DNA of 64,000 nt from Colias croceus (lineage: Eukaryota; Arthropoda; Insecta; Lepidoptera; Pieridae). The stretch spans positions 2,676,001 through 2,740,000 of the forward strand of contig NC_059563.1 in the NCBI RefSeq assembly GCF_905220415.1, in the 5' to 3' direction. This document shows positions 52,311 through 63,337 of this stretch, piece by piece. A program made the position numbers and the translations under genes. Every line of letters begins with the position of its first letter. Positions within the stretch are counted from its first letter, which is position 1. The notes beneath the pieces were generated by a model that ran no database searches, had not been told where the DNA came from, and saw only the letters and a list, made by a program, of their open reading frames with translations.

Positions 52311-53597
52311 TATACCTACAGTAGGTAGGTACAATATAGAAAATTGGCCGTAACTTGACAGCTCAAGTTATTAAAGCCAACTTGACGTTGATATGAACAA
52401 TAAAAGTTATTACGACAAATAACATACAATTTCAAGTTATTATATAATTGTATACTTATGTTTCGTCGTTAAGTTTTCTTGGCTTTAATTCTATGTTTTT
52501 GGTATACCTAAATAAATTGTTGCTATAATAAAATCTACCTCTAAGTATGTGATGATACTTGAGTTTTATCACCTACCTTCATCTATGTCTTTTGTTTCAA
52601 ATTGAATTTTTTCAAATTAAAAAAATAAACACGATTTTAGGAAGACTGGAATACAAGGCCTTTGTGGCATTAATAACTTATACTAAGCAATATGTCGATT
52701 GTGTTTTTTGTCGATTCTAGGTTAAAATTTTCAGCTAAGATTTACTTTTTTTGACGACCATCTCTGTTTCGGAGCTACCCACTACCCACTTTTATTATTA
52801 TTTATCCTTATTTATTTCTCTACAATGACAATCAATACCCACTTAAACTGGTATTCATAAAATGCTAGACAGTACTTTAGTTCGAAAGCCAATTCAGGAA
52901 ATAAGAATCTAAAACCCGGGCACGCTTACGCTGTAGGTATCTTATCTCTTAGGTTAACGAAAACTGTTAAAGCATACCGTAAATTTATAGTAGTTATTTT
53001 GTTGGAAGACAATATTTTAGAATATGAATATGCAAATAAATATGTTCGGATAGGTATGGTAAAACTAAAATTCAGTTATAAGAATGTGATAATAAACCAT
53101 AAACCATGCCTCGTAGAATAAGTTGGAATAGTGAACAAATTATTTAAGAGCGAATTTTTATATTTTTGAGCTCTATACTTTACTACTGCAAATTGCTTGT
53201 GATATGTTTATATTTATATATTTTCAAAATTACAGTTTGATAATTGATTGTATAATAGAAGCTCCAAGTCTTTTTGTTATATATTACCATATATTACAAA
53301 ACAAAATTCATACGGATATATACCGTATACCCAGATAATGTAATACTATACGAATATTATATAACTAGGTATTTAATAATGCTGTTCTATTCCTCCAATA
53401 AAGCTTTGTTTGTCCATAAATATCACGAGATTGCAGGATTGTCAGGATATTAAGGTTAAGGAAAATGGTTCATTATGTCCGCGTACGTTATGAATGAACA
53501 TAAATGGATCGTTATTATTGTGTTTATCGATTTCACGCTTCTGAAGGTTATGAGGTTTGATTATGGTGAGAAATTGTGACATTCGTTTTAGTTTATA
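52311..53597. other. AT-rich non-coding DNA
   Basis: No gene or named repeat was recognised. Confidence 0.4.
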
Positions 53598-53800
53598 CTA
53601 GCTTCCGCCCACGACTTTGTACGTGCATCCCCGTTTTTCCCCGTTACCGCAAGAATTTCGGGAAATCCTTTCTTAGGGGACGCCTACGTTATGACATCTA
53701 CCTGCATGCCAAATTTCAGCCCGATACGTCCAGTGGTTTGGGCTGTGCGTTGATAGATCACTATATCAGTCACCTTTGAGTTTTATATATATATATTAAC
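53598..53800 (-). mobile_element. Heli-G element, minus strand
   Basis: CTAGCTTCCGCCCACGACTT at the 3' end and CACTATATCAGTCACCTTTG followed by AGTTTTATATATATATA at the 5' end. The block TGGGCTGTGCGTTGATAGAT is diagnostic. It is the most complete Heli-G copy here. Confidence 0.7.
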
Positions 53801-53919
53801 TCAGTCCCCGGAATCACAGACACCATAGAAAATCTGTCATCCATCATGTCGTGGACCGATCGGGCCGCTTGGGGCTCAATGGGTTAAAGGTGTAGAATAC
53901 ATACCTAGCCATTTTACAA

Positions 53920-54045
53920 GAAAACGAGCGGGTGTGTCAAGCATACGTGTCAGAAGTGAAACTTCTTTGGCAAGATTAAAAGATAGGTACTAAAATCGTC
54001 GCCTTACTCCATGACGGGTCAGTACTCAGTATTGCCATGACGCTA
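53920..54045 (+). mobile_element. AGAAGTGAAACTTCT repeat, copy 3
   Basis: ACGTGTCAGAAGTGAAACTT, AAAATCGTCGCCTTACTCCA and TGACGGGTCAG match 13862-14017, with an extra AAGATTAAAAGATAGGTACT segment in between. Confidence 0.55.
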
Positions 54046-54160
54046 CGCACCTAATGAAATTCACTTTTAAAATTACTCGTGTTGATTACTTATATTATTT
54101 TATATTTTCAAATAAATGGTAACAACGATTCAATGGTGCTTCTTCAGACTTTATAATAAA

Positions 54161-54371
54161 CTAGCATTTCACTCGCGTCTTCGCCCGCGTTTTAAAAGGA
54201 AAACCCGCATAGTTCCCGTTCCCGTGGGATTTCAGGGATAAAACCTATCCTATGTTCTAATCCCAGTAACCCTCTATATGTGTGCTAAATTTCATTATAA
54301 TCGGTTCAGTTGTTTATGCGTGAAAACCATACATACATGCAAACCTTTCCTCTTTATAATATTAGTATAGA
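54161..54371 (-). mobile_element. Heli-C element, full length, minus strand
   Basis: CTAGCATTTCACTCGCGTCT to CTTTATAATATTAGTATAGA (54371), with CGGTTCAGTTGTTTATGCGT in the middle. Confidence 0.8.
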
Positions 54372-55217
54372 TACATGTGTGAGTGTGAGTACCTATAAAT
54401 TCAAATCTCTATAAAAATACTTCGAGAACTAAAAAAAAAAACTTTATTCACTAGTATGATGAAGTGCAGCTTGAAACTATGTTATCTATAATTACATTAT
54501 CATATTGAGTGGACGCTCATTCATCAAAGATCGATTCTAAGATCATATCTTTAGTACCTCTTGCTTCTCTATGAATTTATCTATCTACCATATTCACAAG
54601 TTTTATTTGATAAATATATTTTTTTATTTATGCTTTTATGCGTTTACTATAATATTATAGAGGTAGGTAACGTTTAAAAAATTAATAGTACAGGTAAATT
54701 AGCTTGGAGAAATTTTTGCATATGTAGTGGTGTGTATATTACTCAGATCTTAGAGCGCGTTTCCACTATATCGTTCAGGCCTATACAAAAATGTTTCGAT
54801 ATCCTAACATTACTATTTAATTTTATACTTATTCCTAGCAACACTTTTGTTTTCAATAAAAACAACTTTTAATTTGAAAGAAAATGGTTTTGACTTTATA
54901 AAAAAAATATATCATTCAATTTCACGTCCTTGAGCGACGACAAAAACGACAAGGCGACTACCGTGAAACAATAAAATATCGTGTCCATTATAATTTGTTT
55001 CATAATTAATATTTGACCATAATAATTACGAAACAAAACAAATAAATAAATCGTCACTTGATAGTGGAAAGTGGAAAAACGCACAAAACCAGAATAAACC
55101 AGTTTACGCTGTCCGCAGGTGCCAGATGCAGTTGTTTGGTACCGTTAGAACCATGGACCCATTTCATTCAAAAATTATAATTATTATGTAGTACGTAGTT
55201 TAATTGATAAAGGAGAA
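54372..55217. other. AT-rich non-coding DNA
   Basis: No gene or named repeat was recognised. Confidence 0.4.
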
Positions 55218-55533
55218 TGACCACGGGTGGTATCGGTAAAATTTGAGTTGTGCCACGTATTCGTGATATTGTTAATTCCTATTTGTATTTATAATGATCA
55301 TATGTATCACTATTAAGTCTTAATTATACCAAATAAATAGAAATAATATTAAAAGTTTGTGTTTTGAAACATGTATGACCACGTATGGAATCGGTAAAAT
55401 ACTAATTGTGTCACGTGTTCGTGATATTGTTAATTCCTATTTGTATTTATAATGATCATATTTATCACTATTGAGTCGTAATTATACCAAATAAATAGAA
55501 ATAAAAGTAAAAGTTTTTGTTTTGACACATATA
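55218..55533 (+). repeat. Tandem duplication, two units of 158 bp
   Basis: Unit 1 (55218-55375) and unit 2 (55376-55533) both run TGACCACG, ATCGGTAAAAT, CGTGATATTGTTAATTCCTA, ATTTATAATGATCATAT, ATTATACCAAATAAATAGAA. Only scattered substitutions separate them, so this duplication is younger than those at 4112 and 42135. Confidence 0.85.
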
Positions 55534-55816
55534 TCTATCTCTCTTGCAAGCGTCCTGCGTCTTATGTCATAGTTTCTATTTGAAATGAATCTTGAATGAA
55601 TGTGTTCGACGCAATGTTCGACGTAATTTTTTTTGAAATAGGTAATGTTTATTACGATTTACTTTTCACATTTGTCTTGTAAATTAAAATATTACCTATG
55701 TAATAAATGTAAAACTTAGCGTTCAATGTTCATCGTTAGTTTAAACACGATAAAGTATTTTTTTGAAGTGTTGAATAAAACTATTGTTTTATTTTTATTG
55801 TCGCGAACTGCGGCTT

Positions 55817-56047
55817 CGGAAATAAATTGATTTTTCAATTTATCTGCGCATGTTGTAACATCACCACTGCTCGAACGGTGAAGGAAAACATCGTGAGGAA
55901 ACCGACATGTCGAAGAATTAAAAAGTTCGACGACATGTGTCATCCGCCAACCCGCACTTGGCCAGCGTGGTGGATTATGGCCTGTACCCTCATAGGAGGC
56001 CCGTGTCCCAGTAGTGGGAACGTATATGGGCTGATGATGATGATGAT
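55817..56047 (+). mobile_element. LINE 3' end with GATGAT tail and target duplication
   Basis: GAACTGCGGCTT occurs at 55805-55816 and again at 56048-56059. Between the copies, ATCGTGAGGAAACCGACATG, CAACCCGCACTTGGCCAGCG and GGAGGCCCGTGTCCCAGTAG lead to a TGATGATGATGATGA tail. I recognise this tail from lepidopteran RTE-like LINEs. A 5'-truncated copy or a derived SINE would both fit. It carries no reverse transcriptase. Confidence 0.8.
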
Positions 56048-56245
56048 GAACTGCGGCTTATTTATATAAAAACTTTAATCGTTTCTAAAAGTACTAACAT
56101 CAAGCTTTAAATTGAGCTATATTTCATCTTGAAACAATAAGTTTGATTGCGATACCAAGTGCCATAGTCACTTGGGCAATCTTTTGTATTTGTTGAAGTG
56201 TTAAATTTGTGTGTAAGTGTTGTAACTTTATATTGTTAATTCAAA

Positions 56246-56353
56246 ATGGCTCCAGTGTTAAAACATGGTCGAGGCAAGCCTTTGACTTCTCAAACTAAAG
56301 AATTAAACTTTAAATGTTGTTTCTTTTTCAGGTTAGTAAATTTTTCATTTTAG
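56246..56353 (+). other. Short unrecognised frame, possible transposase N-terminus
   Basis: The ATG follows TCAAA and opens MAPVLKHGRGKPLTSQTKEL. GKPLTSQTKEL resembles the start of helix-turn-helix regions in some insect transposase-like proteins, judged from memory only. After about 28 codons the sequence becomes TTTCTTTTTCAG, which looks like a splice acceptor, and a stop follows at 56351. A further TTTTTCAG lies at about 56420. It may be a fragment of a decayed transposon gene or chance. Confidence 0.3.
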
Positions 56354-56470
56354 TAACATTGTCATTTTGTAAAAGTTATACGTATGTTAAATGTGCAAAT
56401 ATTAAATTAAAGTCTCATCTTTTTCAGAGGAGAAACACATATAGTTTAATTTAAAATCCCATATAATATA

Positions 56471-56472
<2 letters not shown>

Positions 56473-56505
<33 letters not shown>
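56473..56505. repeat. TA microsatellite
   Basis: About 16 TA units, continuing into an imperfect palindromic ATACTTATATA...TATATAAGTAT environment. Confidence 0.9.
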
Positions 56506-56508
<3 letters not shown>

Positions 56509-56520
56509 TATATAAGTATA

Positions 56521-56995
56521 TTATAAAATAATAACTAAAAATAAAATGTTGTTTTATTTTATTTGCTGACCATACACTACTACAAACGCAAAAATTTCTC
56601 CAAGCTAATTTACCTGTACCTAGATGGTAAAATTATTTCGTTGTCATAAAGTTAACTACCCTATTTAGGATTGATACAGACTATATTTATCGGCTAGCGC
56701 CTATTTTTTTGTACTTATAATCTATTACTATATAGATTTGGTAATACTAAGTAATTTTATGAAAAAAAAACAGCATCTTTAAAAAAATGCAATTTACGCT
56801 TACAAAGTCGCGAATACGAAGTTAGCTTTTAATTAGTACTTCTTTGTACTTGTGTTTGCTTAGTTCCAAAGAAACTAGAGTGGGAAACTGGTTTTAAATT
56901 TCATCTTATGAGAACTTTATAAGGATTCTTATTTTTTCGACTTAAGAAGTTTATTAATTGCAAAATCAAACGTTATAACTTAGGTAATATTTTTC
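56521..56995. other. AT-rich non-coding DNA
   Basis: No gene or named repeat was recognised. Confidence 0.4.
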
Positions 56996-57070
56996 AAACT
57001 CAAACTCGAACATTTATTTATTAAATTAGACTTCTTCTATAAGCACTTTTAAATCGTCATAACTAAATTT
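56996..57070 (-). mobile_element. Inverted LINE tail with TTGAGT repeats, copy 2
   Basis: CAAACTCAAACTCGAACATT, AAATTAGACTTCTTCTATAA and GCACTTTTAAATCGTCATAA parallel 45279-45360. Confidence 0.5.
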
Positions 57071-57486
57071 ACCTTTTGCTCATTTTATCGGACTGTTTAA
57101 CATATTGCAATTAATTCAGTATAAATATTGGTTTAATATTAATTTATTGAAAATTCTGGACTTATACAAATATTGACTTGAAAATACGATTTAACTTTAA
57201 TCTGGTAAACAAACAATTTATTTAATATTGAAACGAAATAAAGTTCGGATACCTATGGCAAAATTGGGGTTATAATATTTGTATTTTTTTTAATAAATAA
57301 AGTATTTAATACAAATCAGGAGAAAACCATACGAATAAAAAAAATTAGGTATATATAACCTTACCTACCTGCAAGTAAGTGCATTATAATTTAACAAGTT
57401 AGCAAAATTAAATAAAAAATAATTACACCCGTTCATTCGTTCTTCAGTTATACCTAATGTATAGTTCATAGAAACAAGTGTTATCG

Positions 57487-57540
57487 CTTGCAGTTTGCTG
57501 TTGCAGTTTGCGGTCTGCGGCCCGGCTCGGACTTGTACCT
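57487..57540 (+). mobile_element. PIF/Harbinger-like MITE, 3' end fragment
   Basis: GTTTGCGGTCTGCGGCCCGG, CTCGGACTTGTACCT is the right end of the MITE at 7-379 with one changed base. TTA follows. The left end and interior are missing. Frames of 78-116 codons crossing this point match no protein I know. Confidence 0.65.
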
Positions 57541-57939
57541 TTATATTACTTTCACAGTTCAAATTCTTCTTAATCATTTTATGTTCAATTATTTTTATCA
57601 AACTTTTATATGTACCATTAATTAATCAAAGCTTATCTTATTCAAATAAAGTGAAATTGTATGTCTGTCTGTCTGTGTATATGAAATTAAAATTTAAAAA
57701 GGCGCACGCGCAAAATAACAAGGAAGCAATATTAAAATTTCCGAATATCAAACAAGATAATGGACCCATTTATGAGCTTTTAAATATAATTAAGTGGACC
57801 GAGGATCGTAAGGGAATATTAATTTATTTAATAGATTTCCGTTAATACGGTATCGAAATTTAATCTCACATGCAGGATGGATTCAATTATGTGTGGACCT
57901 CATTTTAATCGGCTTTGCGGAAAAAATGCATAGCTACCA
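57541..57939. other. AT-rich non-coding DNA
   Basis: An open frame continues to about 57845 with Lys, Ile and Asn-rich composition. No domain, start context or splice signal supports it. Confidence 0.3.
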
Positions 57940-58182
57940 TCCCACTATAATATCATAAATGCGAAAGTTTGTGAGGATGTGTGTGTGTGTGTTTGTTACT
58001 CTTTCACGCAAATACTACTGAACCGATTACAATGAAATCAAGCACACGTATAGGCGTATAGGCACAGTATAGGTAACTTGGATTAACACATCGGTTAGGT
58101 TTTATCCCGGAAATCCCACGGGAACGGGAACTATGCGGGTTTTTCGTTGAAAATGCGGGCGAAGCTGCGGGCGGACAGCTAG
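57940..58182 (+). mobile_element. Heli-C element, full length
   Basis: TCCCACTATAATATCATAAA to AGCTGCGGGCGGACAGCTAG (58182), T following. It has a GT run (GTGTGTGTGTGTGT) near the 5' end and a short duplication, TATAGGCGTATAGGC. Confidence 0.8.
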
Positions 58183-59263
58183 TAGATATATATGTATTTG
58201 CGGGGGAAAAAATGAGAATGGTATATAGTTTTCCTGATCGTCCTTTGGGCGTTATTATTATTGCAATAAAATGCTTAAGTTATATGTATAAAAGTAGAAT
58301 ATAGTAGATCATCAATTAAAAAGAACATAACGCCGTAAGGTAACTAAACTAACCTACTGAAAAACCTTAATTATTATTAGTATGAAAAATATTGTAACGT
58401 ATTGACCGTCTGCGTTGTTGAAACTACTTCTATTGGCAAATTATTCCTTTCCACATTCTTTCTTATCCCGAATCAACACATGCAAAACCTGGTGACAAGC
58501 CAATACATATAAAATTTGATAAAAAATTTCCATACATAATGTTTAAATCAGGCCACAGACACTGCAATGAAGCACACTACAGCCTTGTATTATACTATCT
58601 GTGCTACAGCTGACAAAGGAGAAAGCACTTAATTCAGTAACTATGCTAACGAACTAGACAATGGCCAAGTGTGGGTCGGCTAGGCATTGCGCTTAGAGCT
58701 CTGACTTTTTGTGATATCAGTTTGTGTATAATAATGTTACTTAGAATGTTGAAGTGTGTTTGTATGATTGAAACGATGTAAGATAGTTTATTAACTTACA
58801 CATTATATACCAATATTGTTTTAAATGAAAATCCAATTTTAAGGGAATTCATTATTGTAACTACCAAAATATCAAACTAATCACGAACTATAATATTATG
58901 TAAATGTAAAGAATATTATAAAACGTGCAAAATTTCGTCCCAGAGACATAAAAAGAACAAATCACTGACCTAATGTCTTCTGTCTCCCGTGTGTGCGTCC
59001 CTTTTTCATTCGTGTGTATTCTAGAGCTTTTTTATACGTGTCAGGTCATTACAGGTAATAACGTATTATCTTCTTTGCTGCAAAACAAAAGATGCTATAA
59101 AAATTGCAATAATAAATCGTAGATACAACCTCACCCAGCAACTGTCTGACGCAGACTGACGAATGACGATGTCGTCACGTGTGAACCCCGTAGATTAATA
59201 TCTCGCGCAAAAAGAGGGTAGGTGAATAATTAAAATTTGTGCGATTGTTCATGAATTATAAAC
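58183..59263. other. Non-coding DNA
   Basis: No gene is seen. The part 58930-59220 is less AT-rich, with CTGACGCAGACTGACGAATG and TCGTCACGTGTGAA. It could be regulatory or an unrecognised repeat. Confidence 0.35.
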
Positions 59264-59545
59264 AAGTGATAACTGCGTTAAAAACAACCGACTTCAAACT
59301 TGCACTTGCAAAATTTTTTACAAATACCTACAGACAAAAATGCTTATAAAATAAAAACTACTGGGCCTATCCGAATAAAATTTTTATGGGACCAATTCGA
59401 CACCATCCCGCATCGAACAAAAAAAGAATCACGTAAATCGGTTCAGAAACCTCGGAGTAATCGGTGTACATACATAAAAAAAAAAAAAAAAAATATACCG
59501 GCCGAATTGATAACCTCCTCCTTTTTTTTGAAGTCGGTTAAAAAC
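59264..59545 (+). mobile_element. Lepidopteran repeat with AACCGACTTCAAA inverted ends, copy 2
   Basis: AACAACCGACTTCAAACTTG to TTTTTTTTGAAGTCGGTTAA. It differs from 1808-2080 by a few substitutions, a TTTT insertion in AAAATTTTTTACAAATA and a longer A run before TATACCGGCCG. The right end here preserves the AACCGACTTCAAA inverse exactly. Confidence 0.75.
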
Positions 59546-59961
59546 TTTACTCATCAAATGGTTAGACCTTTTTTAATGTGATTTGCAATGATGATTTAAT
59601 AACCTTTTTATCCTTAATTTGATTCTTCCACCTTAAGTAGGTATCGATTATTTCGTAAAGGGAATTATAAAACTCAACTTAAGCAGAGTTTTAAGGAAAG
59701 GACATGAATACTTTATAAACATCCCGTTTGGAACTCGATAAAATATTCAATTGGAATTGGGGAAACTCGGTACACTTAATAAATATAAAATTATACTGTT
59801 TCCAACTAGTGTGGGGTAAGTTTGATAATTTGATACAATGCTTTATATTTATATATATCTTCAATTTAAGAAGTCTTTGTCGTTGAAAAAAAAATCCTCA
59901 TTAACAATATATTAGAAAAGCTGAATCAACGAACTTAGATTAAATATGTACTAGTATACTA
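59546..59961. other. AT-rich non-coding DNA
   Basis: No gene or named repeat was recognised. Confidence 0.4.
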
Positions 59962-60108
59962 CTAGTGTTCAGCCCCGGCTTCTCCCGTGGTATGTGTTTA
60001 CGTTTTCTCTCCATAACCATCCTCGTACTGCAAGGAATATTATAAAAAAAGAATTAACGAAATTAACGAGTTTTGCTCTTACCAACACATTTGGCGTCAT
60101 TTTTATTA
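59962..60108 (-). mobile_element. Heli-E element, minus strand, decayed
   Basis: CTAGTGTTCAGCCCCGGCTT, then CATAACCATCCTCGTACTGC and CTTACCAACACATTTGGCG. The GTTCAGCCGTTCTCG part is deleted. Confidence 0.65.
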
Positions 60109-60110
60109 TG

Positions 60111-60279
60111 TACTAATATTATAAAGCTGAAGAGTTTGTTTGTATGTTTGAACCCGCTAATCTCAGGAACTACTGGTCCGATTTGAAAAAATATTATCGA
60201 GGAAGGCTATAGGCTATATTATCATCACGCTAAGACTAACATGAGCGGAGCCACGCGGGTGAAACTGCGGGGCGCAGCT
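60111..60279 (+). mobile_element. Heli-B element, 3' CTAG lost
   Basis: GTACTAATATTATAAAGCTG to AAACTGCGGGGCGCAGCT. The GGTGTTAGATAGCCCATT segment is deleted. Confidence 0.7.
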
Positions 60280-61209
60280 TTTTATTAATGTCCACTGTTA
60301 AGATGGTAATCTATTCTTCCCTGATCCCTCCATAATTTATCTAATAATACAAATTAATTAACATCTCTCGATGGTTTTTATTCCGCCCCAGAGCACTCAA
60401 CTCACACTTTATTAACCTCTGAGCTCTTGTAAAAATAAAGCCCTCTTTATAATTGTATGAAACGAAATTATAAATGCCTTCATTAATTTATCTCAAGTAC
60501 AGTAAGCAATTTGTTGAGAAAATTTTCATCAATATTTTTATTGTGTTTGCGATTTTGCAGTGAGCTTGATATAATGAAAATGTATTTTTAATTCGTTTAT
60601 TTAACAGTATGTAATTTAACGGCATGTTTAGTATATTTTAATGAGGTTTGATTGTATATTGTGAATACAATATACAACTGTAATAAATGTATTTATATAT
60701 TTTACAAGTACAAGGACATTTTCAGAACATTTTTTAAATACAGATGGCCTTGTGCCAAGTATTTTTTTTTCTAAACTCAGTGACTTAAAACATAGTGTAA
60801 GCTATAAAATAATATTTAAAGAAAAGATTCTGTAATGTAAGTAATCTCATGTTCCCGTTACTTTAATTATGATATTAAAACTTATTACGAGAAAAGTAAA
60901 ATACTTATTAAAATTTGCAATAGACCTTAATTTGTCTATGGGCTATAACCGTAAATTTAAAAGTAAATTGGTATCTTTAAAATATACCCATTAACCCAAT
61001 TATTTCCTCCTTAATTGGATTTTATAGGTAATGGAGATTTATTTTAATTATTTTCAATTTAAAACAAATTTTCCTAAGCCGATAAAAACTTTGTTTCGTA
61101 AATTAATGAACAATAATTCGATTTAATGGATACCTAATAATAATTTAACAACCGATACTTTTAAGTTTAAGTAAATATTTAGCACTATAAGATTCTAAAT
61201 AATGTATAA
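60280..61209. other. AT-rich non-coding DNA
   Basis: No gene or named repeat was recognised. Confidence 0.4.
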
Positions 61210-61425
61210 TGTGACTGACTGACTGACATAGTGATCTATTAACGCATAGTCCAAACTACTGAACGGATCGGGCTTAAATTTGGCATGCAGGCAGGCATTA
61301 AGAGTTAAGACCCCTTAGAGAGTATTTTGATAAATTCCACCCTTATGGAGATAAAATAGGAGATACAAGTTTGTATGAAATAGATGTTCTTCTCTTTCTT
61401 AACGTGAGCAAAGTCGCGGTAAAAA
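61210..61425 (+). mobile_element. Heli-G element, diverged, 3' end lost
   Basis: TGACTGACTGACTGACATAG, GTGATCTATTAACGCATAGT, GATCGGGCTTAAATTTGGCA and, at the right, AGCAAAGTCGCGGTAAAAAG, which resembles an eroded hairpin end. Confidence 0.55.
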
Positions 61426-62218
61426 GTTTTCTATAAACATTTCAAGTATAATTATAACATTACCTATACAATGTCAATTGTACAACCCTGAAAAAAACAT
61501 CCTGCATATTCAACTAGCATGCATAAATAACGATTATATCCAATATTATGTGATCTTTAATATTCATGCTGTTAATCTTCTGTTCGATGTTAATACCTAC
61601 ATACTACATAGTAATGCATATTTGAGGTGCTTCACCGCTGCGAATATGAAATACAGAGGGATTAGGGCTGCCAACTTCTAGTTTTAATATAATTCAGAAT
61701 ATGATTTAGTAACATATCAATTTGCATATTATATTTTATACATATTATACAGTCTTTTATATTATATTTAAATGAAATGTATTGTATAATATTATGTTAA
61801 TTTCAGGGGAGAAATGAATTCAAATAGGTACGCTGTTTGAAAAAGATTTAACTCTAAGGGCAGTAGGTACTTTCAAGTCTACATAAGAAAACATATAGAT
61901 ACTTAAGATGTATTCATTAATTAGTTTTAAACGCATCAAGCTAATCATTTTTTCTTTTACATTGACAACCCTAAAACTGTGTATTTCATACAATATAATA
62001 TCGTGATTTCAGCCACAATGCACATTATCCGTGTAATTCCGAACTAAATACAAATTAATTCTACTATGAAACTACTAGTTACTACTATATAAGAACGTAT
62101 AAATATAAGTACAATCGTTAAAAATAGATCATTGAAATCATTGAAGTGCAACATAATCGATCGATATTAATATTTTACATAAATAGATCGAAGTATATAC
62201 TTTGTTCCATATAATATA
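61426..62218. other. AT-rich non-coding DNA
   Basis: No gene is supported, including the 67-codon frame at 61478-61681. No repeat was recognised. Confidence 0.4.
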
Positions 62219-62412
62219 CAAGCTGCGCCCCGCGGTTTTACCAGTATTGCTCCGCTCCTTTTGGTCTTAGCGTGATGAAATAATATTATAGCCTATAAGC
62301 CTTCCTTGATAAATGGGCTATCCGTCACCGTTAGAATTTTTCAAATCGGTCCAGTAGTTCCTGGGATTAGCGCGTTCAAACAAACAAACTCTTAAGCTTT
62401 AAAATATTAGTA
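62219..62412 (-). mobile_element. Heli-B element, minus strand
   Basis: CAAGCTGCGCCCCGCGGTTT, ATAAATGGGCTATCCGTCAC and GATTAGCGCGTTCAAACAAA, with the 5' end AAAATATTAGTATC. The CTAG is changed to CAAG. Confidence 0.7.
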
Positions 62413-62815
62413 TCAATTGAGTACATTTTTCATTAGCAGTTTAATATTAAGTGACTTTAAGATTTCTATTCAAAGTTTCTACAAGCAAAACAGAGCATTT
62501 CTATTACCTTGTATTTGCATGACAATACATTTGACTGCTTAGTTTGACTGCATAAATATGGACGGTAGCTCTATTTTCACAGTTGCATAAATCTACGAGC
62601 TTAAAGCTCTCTACGTTAAAATTACACTATAGCCTTGAGAAAGGGACATTTAATTAAACTAACTAAAATGCGGGTAATATTTAACAAGAAATTTCAAATT
62701 TTAGGATCTTACATAATCAAAAATGATAAATCTTAATCATCGTCCATACATTATACATAACTATGACAGGATATTTATTTTGCATACCGGACACGTAATA
62801 TTTATTATATGTATA
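62413..62815. other. AT-rich non-coding DNA
   Basis: No gene or named repeat was recognised. Confidence 0.4.
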
Positions 62816-63043
62816 CTAGCTTTCAGCCCGCGACTTTGCCCGCGTTTTTAAAGAAACACCCGCATAGTTCCCGTTCTCGTGGGATTTCCGCGATAAACCC
62901 TATCTTATGTGTTAATCCAAGTTACCTATATGTGTGCTAAATTTCATTGTAATCGGTTCAGTAGTATTTGCATGAAAGTGTAACAATCAAACATACACAT
63001 ACATCCTTCCTCATAAACTTTCGCACTTATAATATTAGTAGGA
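62816..63043 (-). mobile_element. Heli-C element, full length, minus strand
   Basis: CTAGCTTTCAGCCCGCGACT to ACTTATAATATTAGTAGGA (63043). Confidence 0.8.
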
Positions 63044-63143
63044 TAGGATTATTTAACTTTATGCCTAAAAGCTCAACATTTCCTACATTAAATTTTTCCA
63101 TTTCCACAATACCTTCAACCTATGTATGAAAAAAAAATAATAA

Positions 63144-63337
63144 TCTGTACTAACATTATAAAGCTGAAGAGTTTGTTTGTTTGAACGCGCTAATCTCAGG
63201 AACTACTAGTCCGATTTGAAAAATTCCCTCGGTGTTAAATAGCCTATTTATTGAAAAAGGCTATAGGCTATATAATATCATCCCGCTAAGACCAACACGA
63301 GTGGAGCACTGCGGGTAAATCCGCAGGGAACAGCTAG
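63144..63337 (+). mobile_element. Heli-B element, full length
   Basis: TCTGTACTAACATTATAAAG to CCGCAGGGAACAGCTAG (63337), A before and T after. Confidence 0.8.

Noticed and set aside
57495..57845. 116-codon frame spanning a MITE end
   Set aside because: It starts inside a transposon terminus and continues into unrelated AT-rich DNA. No domain is seen.
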